Source of the DNA: Oscillospiraceae bacterium
GTDB lineage: Bacteria > Bacillota > Clostridia > Oscillospirales > Oscillospiraceae
Reading direction: 5' to 3'
NCBI GenBank assembly: GCA_015068165.1
Contig: SVKZ01000011.1
Location: 1 to 35,009 of the forward strand
DNA length: 35,009 bases
Shown here: positions 29,947 to 35,009 of the stretch, piece after piece
Layout of the letters: each line of letters begins with the position of its first letter
How positions within the stretch are numbered: the stretch's first letter is position 1
Translations under genes and position numbers: made by a program
Notes under the pieces: model-generated
The model's database searches: none
Told to the model about the DNA's origin: nothing
Seen by the model: only the letters and a program-made list of their open reading frames with translations

Positions 29947-31284
29947 ATGGGTTATATTGATGAAGTCTTGGAGCTGGTCGCCAAGCAAAATCCCGACCAG
30001 AAAGAATTTCAGCAGGCGGTGAAAGAGGTTTTGCAATCTCTGCGCCCTGTAATTGAAGAGAACGAGGAGAGCTACCGTCGGGAAGCTCTGCTGGAGAAAA
30101 TGGTTACGCCCGAGCGTATTATTATGTTCCGTGTTCCCTGGCTGGACGATAATGGCAATATGCAGATTAACACCGGCTACCGCGTCCAGTTTAACGGTGC
30201 TATCGGCCCCTATAAGGGCGGTCTGCGTTTCCACCCCTCTGTAAATTTGAGCATTATGAAGTTCCTGTCCTTCGAGCAATGCTTCAAGAACTCCCTCACC
30301 GGTCTGCCCATGGGCGGTGCTAAGGGCGGCTCTGACTTTGACCCCAAAGGCAAGTCCGACCGGGAAATCCTCCGTTTCTGCCAGAGCTTTATGACCGAGC
30401 TTGTGAAATACATCGGACCGGATACCGACGTCCCCGCCGGTGATATCGGCGTAGGCGCAAGAGAGATTGGCTATATGTACGGCCAGTACCGCCGGATCCG
30501 CGGTGCATACGAAGGTGGCGCACTCACCGGCAAAGGTCTGACCTACGGTGGCTCTCTGGGTCGTACACAAGCCACCGGTTACGGTCTTCTGTACTTGACA
30601 AAGGAGCTTTTGAAGGCCAACGGTCAGGACATTGCCGGTAAGACCGTAGCTGTCTCCGGTGCAGGCAATGTTGCTATTTATGCCATCGAGAAGGCCACCA
30701 CAATGGGCGCAAAGGTTGTTACCTGCTCCGACTCCACCGGCTGGATTTATGACCCCGAGGGCATTGATGTGGAACTGCTGAAGGACGTTAAGGAAGTTCG
30801 CCGGGTCCGCCTGGATGCTTACGCCGCCGCACGGCCCAGCGCCCAGTATAAAGAAGGTCGGGGTGTGTGGTCCGTCAAGTGCGACGTTGCTCTGCCCTGC
30901 TCTACCCAGAACGAGCTTCTGCTGGACGATGCCAAGATGCTGGTAGCCAACGGCTGCATCGCCGTCTGTGAAGGCGCAAATATGCCCACCACATTGGATG
31001 CTACCCACTACCTGCAGGAAAACGGCGTTCTCTTCTGCCCCGGCAAGGCTGCCAACGCCGGCGGAGTTGCCTGTTCCGGTCTGGAAATGAGCCAGAACTC
31101 CCAGCGCCTGAACTGGAGTGTGGAAGAGGTAGACGAAAAGCTACAGACCATTATGGTCAACATATTCAAAAACCTGGACCAGGCCGCCAAGGACTACGGT
31201 ATGGCAGGCAACTATGTTGCCGGTGCTAATATCGCTGGCTTTAAAAAGCTGGCAGAGGCCATGATCGCCCAGGCTTCTTTCTAA
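29947..31284 (+). CDS. gdhA: NADP-type glutamate dehydrogenase
   Basis: GdhA reductively aminates 2-oxoglutarate to glutamate, the main ammonium-entry reaction in many gut anaerobes. The 445-residue protein is of the hexameric small type. Visible are RVQFNGAIGPYKGGLRFHPSVN, the catalytic PMGGAKGGSDFDPKGKSD (active-site Lys), TDVPAGDIGVGAREIGYM, and the Rossmann motif VSGAGNVAIYAIEK. NADPH preference is inferred from family membership only. Codon bias is strong. It is monocistronic, preceded by a good promoter and the 29826 palindrome and followed by a hairpin array and terminator. Confidence 0.96.
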   Translation: MGYIDEVLELVAKQNPDQKEFQQAVKEVLQSLRPVIEENEESYRREALLEKMVTPERIIMFRVPWLDDNGNMQINTGYRVQFNGAIGPYKGGLRFHPSVNLSIMKFLSFEQCFKNSLTGLPMGGAKGGSDFDPKGKSDREILRFCQSFMTELVKYIGPDTDVPAGDIGVGAREIGYMYGQYRRIRGAYEGGALTGKGLTYGGSLGRTQATGYGLLYLTKELLKANGQDIAGKTVAVSGAGNVAIYAIEKATTMGAKVVTCSDSTGWIYDPEGIDVELLKDVKEVRRVRLDAYAAARPSAQYKEGRGVWSVKCDVALPCSTQNELLLDDAKMLVANGCIAVCEGANMPTTLDATHYLQENGVLFCPGKAANAGGVACSGLEMSQNSQRLNWSVEEVDEKLQTIMVNIFKNLDQAAKDYGMAGNYVAGANIAGFKKLAEAMIAQASF

Positions 31285-31460
31285 AACGATGTTTGCCCTT
31301 GCGGGCAAGGGATGGCGGCTTCGCCTTGTGATGTTCACTTTGTGCGTGATGTTGTGCCTTCGGCACAGTGGGCAAACATCACATTACTTCAAGCCTTGGC
31401 GAGCAACATCATTATGAGCGAAGCGAATAACATCACTTTTGCGACAGCAAATACATCATA
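31285..31460. repeat. Array of GATGTT-spaced hairpins
   Basis: The 176-bp block consists of small palindromes separated by TGATGT or its complement ACATCA. It opens with GATGTTTGCCC and has GGGCAAACATC as exact inverse about 80 bp later. Units include TGTGCC-TTC-GGCACA, TTCACTTTGTGC, GGCGGCTTCGCC and, in the right half, TTCGCTTCGCTCAT and GCTCGCCAAGGC in inverted orientation. No coding frame is supported. It lies directly after the gdhA stop. Confidence 0.65.
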
Positions 31461-31463
31461 AGC

Positions 31464-31513
31464 AGAAAAAGAGCAAACATACAAGATTTTTGTCTTGCGT
31501 GTTTGCTCTTTCT
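31464..31513. terminator. Bidirectional terminator between gdhA and spoIIE
   Basis: AGAGCAAACA..CAAGA and TCTTG..TGTTTGCTCT form a stem of about 15 pairs with one two-base mismatch, flanked by A residues on the left and TTTCT on the right. It can serve both converging genes, although it is about 120 bp from the spoIIE stop. The bases 31514-31636 beyond it hold nothing I can identify. Confidence 0.8.
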
Positions 31514-31636
31514 GTCGTTATAAGGGTTTGGGCTTAGCCTATAAAGCAGTTTATCCTTCAAATGCGATGCTCGCACTTAGTGAAATTTTCAAATTCTCCG
31601 CTAAGAACACAAGCCGTTATCGGGTATCCTTTTTTT

Positions 31637-33541
31637 CTATTCTTCCCTTAGTCGTATACAAACCACCGTGGCATCGTCGTCGCCCTGATTTGTGCCGCAG
31701 TCTACAAGGCAACGGGCAAGTATATCCTCCGGCGCACCGGCCTTTTCCCGGCAGATCCGAATGGCCGCTTCTTCTCCCACTCCATCGCTGACCAGAAGCA
31801 GAAGCTCTCCGCACCCTAAATTCACCCGCCGGGCAGGCGCTTGCCAACCGGAGGCAGACAATCCCGGCGGCGGCGTGGGAACGCCGATTTTTTCAACCGT
31901 TCCGTCTGTGATCAGATAGGAGGGTGCAGCGCCCCATTTGTAAAGACTTACAATGCCGGTATCCAGCCGTAGCTCTACCAGATCTACCGTCAATATCCCC
32001 GCTCTGTCCCGGAGGGCGCAAATGCTGTTTAGACTTCCCAGGGCGTGTTCCGTCGGGTAGCCCGCCAAAAGCAACTGCCGCAAAAGATCACAGCCCGTCC
32101 TTGCTTCCTGCGCCGCTTCCGGACCACTGCCCATTCCGTCGCAGAGAATCACATAGTATTTTCCCCCGGTGCCCATAAAGCGCAGACAACGGTCGCCGTT
32201 TTCTACCGCAGGTCGATTACAGTACACCCTTGTCTCTGCGTGGAAATTATTTTCTATGCAGTCTATCTTGTGGGTCAGGGAATCCGAAAGCTCCTGTAAA
32301 TATCCCGACAAAAATCCGTATTGCTGTACCACCGCCGCCCGGTACTCCCGCTGCCGCTGTCGGTCTGCCGCAATGGTTCTGAACTGTTCCTGGCTTTTGT
32401 GAAGCTGCGCCAAAAGCCGGCCGCTTTTCTTACAAATAACAGGCAGCTCCTCCGCATTTTGAAGGGGCTGGTGTAAAAGCGTTCCCGGCATCTGTGCGAC
32501 CCGATTTACATCTTTGCAATTTTTCCGGCAGGTACAGCTGTTGCAAGCCCCTTCCACCGCCCGCTGAATTAGCAAATCCGTATCTATGGGAATTTCCGGA
32601 ATACCGCTTAATAACTGCCTGGTTTGGGTCAACACCCCCGCCGCCAACTCCAAGCGCACTTGGGCAAGGCCGATTTCTCCTCTTTTGTGGGTCTTTGGGG
32701 CTTGGGTTGGTAGATAGACACCCGCCATAGCCCCTAAAAACAAACCGGGAACCGGCGAAAGATCCCAAACGCCGCATATATACATTACGATACTGCTGAC
32801 ACTTACCACGCCAAATCCGCCCAGCCATAGGGGCTGTCGGGGCAAAAACCGTATAAGGTAAGAAAGACATACAATCGCCGTCATCGGCAACGGCGTAATC
32901 CCTGCCAAATCCAAGGCAAGGCCGCTGAGCGCCGCCGCCGGGAATGCCCCCCGTACCACCAGCGCACCGGCGGCGATATAGCCGAGTCCAATATAAGGTA
33001 GCGGCAAGATCTGCGCCAATGCCAGTACCGCAAATCCGCAGGCAAACCAGTCAAAAAGAGGATTTCTCTCCCGTAGCACCCGAAACGACACGCCACAGGA
33101 AGATAGTGCCATCAGTATTCGCAAAAGATAGAGCGCCACCGGGGTTTTATCTCCGGATAACGCCTGAAATAACACGCCCCATAACGCCACCGTCAGCGCC
33201 GCCGCCATGGGAAGCAAGAGGGGGGCTTCCCTGCATATCTGCCTGTCTCCCAGCACAGCAGACAGTAGCAGTGCCGATGCACACCAAGCCACCGGCTGTA
33301 TTCCGCCGCCCCAAAAGAAATAATAACCCAAAGCACCACCAACTGCCGCCGCAACCCCATTTGCCCCGGTGCAGGCGCAGATAAAGCCCATTGCCAGCGG
33401 CAAAAAACCGTTTCCCAGACTGGCGGCACACAGGCAAAATCCTGATAAAAAGTACCCGCACCTTTCCAAAATTGCCGGGAACGGCGGCTGTGTCCAAATG
33501 CGACGTAATGCGCTTTTTTCTTGCCTCTTAAATTCCATCAT
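31637..33541 (-). CDS. spoIIE: Stage II sporulation protein E (PP2C-type phosphatase)
   Basis: SpoIIE is the septal serine phosphatase that dephosphorylates SpoIIAA, releasing SigF in the forespore. The 634-residue protein has an N-terminal membrane part of about ten hydrophobic segments (roughly residues 25-280), a middle cytosolic region with a Cys cluster (CNSCTCRKNC), and a C-terminal PP2C domain with ILCDGMGSGPEAAQEA and LLLVSDGVGEE holding the metal aspartates. The Bacillus protein is near 827 residues, so this one is compact. Two adjacent ATG codons (33541, 33538) are possible starts. A TTTGTCG, resembling part of a Spo0A box, lies upstream at 33596-33602. Confidence 0.92.
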   Translation of the reverse strand: MMEFKRQEKSALRRIWTQPPFPAILERCGYFLSGFCLCAASLGNGFLPLAMGFICACTGANGVAAAVGGALGYYFFWGGGIQPVAWCASALLLSAVLGDRQICREAPLLLPMAAALTVALWGVLFQALSGDKTPVALYLLRILMALSSCGVSFRVLRERNPLFDWFACGFAVLALAQILPLPYIGLGYIAAGALVVRGAFPAAALSGLALDLAGITPLPMTAIVCLSYLIRFLPRQPLWLGGFGVVSVSSIVMYICGVWDLSPVPGLFLGAMAGVYLPTQAPKTHKRGEIGLAQVRLELAAGVLTQTRQLLSGIPEIPIDTDLLIQRAVEGACNSCTCRKNCKDVNRVAQMPGTLLHQPLQNAEELPVICKKSGRLLAQLHKSQEQFRTIAADRQRQREYRAAVVQQYGFLSGYLQELSDSLTHKIDCIENNFHAETRVYCNRPAVENGDRCLRFMGTGGKYYVILCDGMGSGPEAAQEARTGCDLLRQLLLAGYPTEHALGSLNSICALRDRAGILTVDLVELRLDTGIVSLYKWGAAPSYLITDGTVEKIGVPTPPPGLSASGWQAPARRVNLGCGELLLLVSDGVGEEAAIRICREKAGAPEDILARCLVDCGTNQGDDDATVVCIRLREE

Positions 33542-33626
33542 ATGTACCACACCCTTTCTTTGATACCTGCATCCTATCACGCAAAAGAAAAAATATTTGT
33601 CGTTTGGGTGTAGGGCAGAAAGATTC

Positions 33627-33655
33627 TTGCATTGGATGACAGAAAGATGTATAAT
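33627..33655 (+). promoter_or_regulatory. Sigma-A promoter of the CYTH-exonuclease unit
   Basis: TTGCAT (33627-33632), 17 bp, TATAAT (33650-33655), 22 bp ahead of the start codon with GGAGGTGGGG between. Confidence 0.82.
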
Positions 33656-33677
33656 GAGCAAAAACGGAGGTGGGGTT

Positions 33678-34262
33678 ATGGGTCTGGAATATGAGAAGAA
33701 ATACCGGGCAGATTTTGAAAGTCTTGCTTTGATCAATGCCTCCCTTGCAGAGCCTTCCTTTCTTCTTGAGATGGAAACCACCTATTATGACACACCGGAT
33801 TTAGTTTTGTCCGGGCAAAAAATAACCCTGCGCCGCCGTTTTGAAAACGGAAAGGCCGTCTGCACCTTAAAAACCCCCACCAATACTGCCGCCCGGGGCG
33901 AATTTCAGGTGGAAAAAGCAGATATTGCCGAGGCTATTCCTATTTTATGTAAACTTAGTGGCTTTGAAGAACTGCAAACCCTCACCGCTTGCGGTGTGAT
34001 ACCGGTTTGCGGGGCAAAATTTACCCGTACCGCCCGGAAAGTCTCCTTTGGAAACAGCACCTTAGAGGTTGCTTTGGATCGGGGTGTGCTGACAGGGGGC
34101 GAAAAAGAGCTTCCCCTGTACGAAGTAGAGGTGGAGCTTTTGTCCGGCGACCGGGCAGATGCAGACCTTTACGGTAAGCTCTTAGCCGCAAAATTCTCCC
34201 TCTCAGAAGAAAAACACAGCAAATTCCGCCGGGCGCTTGCGCTGGCAAAAGGAGAAATCTGA
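33678..34262 (+). CDS. CYTH-domain protein (triphosphate tunnel metalloenzyme)
   Basis: The 194-residue CYTH protein opens with LEYEKKY, the ExExK signature that binds triphosphate and metal in the tunnel fold. Further family marks are TTYYDTPDL, KITLRRR, CTLKTP, YEVEVELLSGD and a closing SEEKHSKFRRAL. Bacterial members act as inorganic triphosphatases, thiamine-triphosphatases or adenylate cyclases; triphosphatase is the most likely here but not proven. The ATG follows GGAGGTGGGG. Its stop overlaps the exonuclease start (TGATG), so the two are coupled. Confidence 0.88.
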   Translation: MGLEYEKKYRADFESLALINASLAEPSFLLEMETTYYDTPDLVLSGQKITLRRRFENGKAVCTLKTPTNTAARGEFQVEKADIAEAIPILCKLSGFEELQTLTACGVIPVCGAKFTRTARKVSFGNSTLEVALDRGVLTGGEKELPLYEVEVELLSGDRADADLYGKLLAAKFSLSEEKHSKFRRALALAKGEI

Positions 34263-34960
34263 TGGCTTTAGACGCATTATTTGAAAAATATGACCGCCTG
34301 TTCCTGTTTGACACAGAAACCACAGGCCTATCCTTCCAGCGGGATGAGATTATTGAATTTGCCGCCATCGTTGTAGAAAAGCAAGGCGGAAAAGTCGTTG
34401 TTACCGAGGAATATGACGAGCTGATTTCTCTCTCCCCCGGAAACACCATCCCCCTGAAAATTCAGCAGCTTACTGGCATAACAAACGAAGATGTACAGGA
34501 AAAAGGCATCTCCAAAGAGCGTGTTTGCAACGATATTGCCCGAATGGTCTCCGGCAACACCTTGCTTCTGGCTTATAACGCCCATTTTGACCTGAGTTTT
34601 CTTTTTTATCTGCTTCTTCGCAACGGCGATCCTGCCATTTTGAAGGGAAAAGATAAGCTGGATCTGCTGACCGTCTATAAAGACCGCCGCAATTATCCCC
34701 ACAAGCTGTGCAACGCCATTGACGCTTACGGTCTCACCGGTAAAGTTGTCAACTCCCACCGGGCAGTGGACGATGTGCTGGCAACTTTAGAAGTAATGAA
34801 AAAAATGGAAGCCGAGCGTCCTGACTTTTTGTGCTATGTAAACTTATTTGGTTACCATCCTACCTACGGTCTTGGCAGCAAACCCATCGGCTCTGTAACC
34901 TATAAACCCCAACCCACACCGGCCTATTCCCCACTTTATAAACAACAGGAGGACTTATGA
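34262..34960 (+). CDS. DnaQ-like 3'-5' exonuclease (DEDDh)
   Basis: A 232-residue DEDDh exonuclease similar to DNA polymerase III epsilon or the PolC proofreading domain but free-standing. ExoI motif DTETTG (Asp17, Glu19), ExoII NAHFDLSF and ExoIII HRAVDDVLATLEV (His and Asp) are all present, so it should be active. The C-terminal tail of about 35 residues is Pro/Tyr-rich and low-complexity. It could proofread, repair or trim RNA. It is coupled to the CYTH gene upstream and overlaps the next gene as ATGA. Confidence 0.9.
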   Translation: MALDALFEKYDRLFLFDTETTGLSFQRDEIIEFAAIVVEKQGGKVVVTEEYDELISLSPGNTIPLKIQQLTGITNEDVQEKGISKERVCNDIARMVSGNTLLLAYNAHFDLSFLFYLLLRNGDPAILKGKDKLDLLTVYKDRRNYPHKLCNAIDAYGLTGKVVNSHRAVDDVLATLEVMKKMEAERPDFLCYVNLFGYHPTYGLGSKPIGSVTYKPQPTPAYSPLYKQQEDL

Positions 34961-35009
34961 TAAACGAAAATGCCTATACTTTAGGAACGAAACGTTCCTG
35001 CATTCGGGA
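34957..35009 (+). CDS. Start of a probable PLP-dependent aminotransferase, cut by the window edge
   Basis: The ATG at 34957 follows CAGGAGG and overlaps the exonuclease stop. The 17 visible codons (MINENAYTLGTKRSCIR) resemble the N-terminus of class I/II aminotransferases in Clostridia (LGxKRSxIRE). Only this short stretch is available, so the identity is tentative. Confidence 0.55.
   Translation, partial: MINENAYTLGTKRSCIR

Noticed and set aside
29884-31008. Antisense open frame opposite gdhA
   Set aside because: Shadow of a highly biased gene; no start signal.
31285-31460. CRISPR array
   Set aside because: Units are unequal palindromes with short conserved linkers; there are no regular repeats with unique spacers and no cas genes in the window.

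Overview
The window looks like chromosome from an anaerobic, spore-forming Clostridia bacterium, probably a gut member of the Oscillospirales/Eubacteriales. The support is sporulation genes (sigG, ylmC/ymxH, pdaA, spoIIE), an oxygen-sensitive CO dehydrogenase/acetyl-CoA synthase set, Firmicutes-type promoters and Shine-Dalgarno sites, several TTG/GTG starts, and intergenic palindromic repeats of a kind I associate with that group. The species cannot be named from the sequence. GC content looks moderate, near 50%, by eye.

Layout. 1-2.4 kb: tRNA genes (one partial, one Gly) and a leftward unit lspA-rluD-HAD phosphatase. 2.4-4.0 kb: a small element with 25-bp terminal inverted repeats, then a PTS_EIIC_2-type membrane protein read leftward behind a consensus promoter and a roughly 190-nt leader that folds like a riboswitch. 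4.0-5.5 kb: a short prophage remnant (CAT-anticodon tRNA, a tRNA-like sequence, a MuF C-terminal-like protein, a DUF4417 protein). 5.5-10.5 kb: rightward cooS-cooC-acsB, the enzymatic core of the Wood-Ljungdahl carbonyl branch, without the corrinoid-protein and methyltransferase genes. 10.5-15.9 kb: CapA-like protein, gluQRS, a decayed nucleotidyltransferase gene, a DUF5685-DnaJ pair and a YihY/BrkB membrane protein. 15.9-22.6 kb: leftward fakA, asp23, gpmI, recG and rpsT, with repeats between them. 22.6-26.3 kb: a 0.65-kb AT-rich spacer with DnaA-box-like repeats, then rightward sigG, ylmC, rpsB and tsf. 26.3-29.0 kb: a membrane-anchored protein with a duplicated domain and an ECF sigma factor/DUF4367 pair. 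29.0-35.0 kb: pdaA, gdhA, spoIIE, a CYTH protein, a DEDDh exonuclease and the first codons of a probable aminotransferase.

How it works together. CooS reduces CO2 to CO, AcsB condenses CO with a methyl group and CoA to acetyl-CoA, and CooC supplies nickel to the metal clusters. The codon choice of cooS and acsB resembles that of rpsB, tsf and gdhA, which suggests high expression. SigG, YlmC, PdaA and SpoIIE belong to forespore development and spore-cortex formation. sigG is preceded by what looks like a sigma-G promoter, implying autoregulation.

The least explained parts are non-coding: the PTS-gene leader, at least four families of palindromic repeats, a 30-bp inverted repeat around the ECF sigma-factor promoter, and the DnaA-box-like cluster beside rpsT. 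I saw no CRISPR array, no rRNA gene and no intact insertion sequence.
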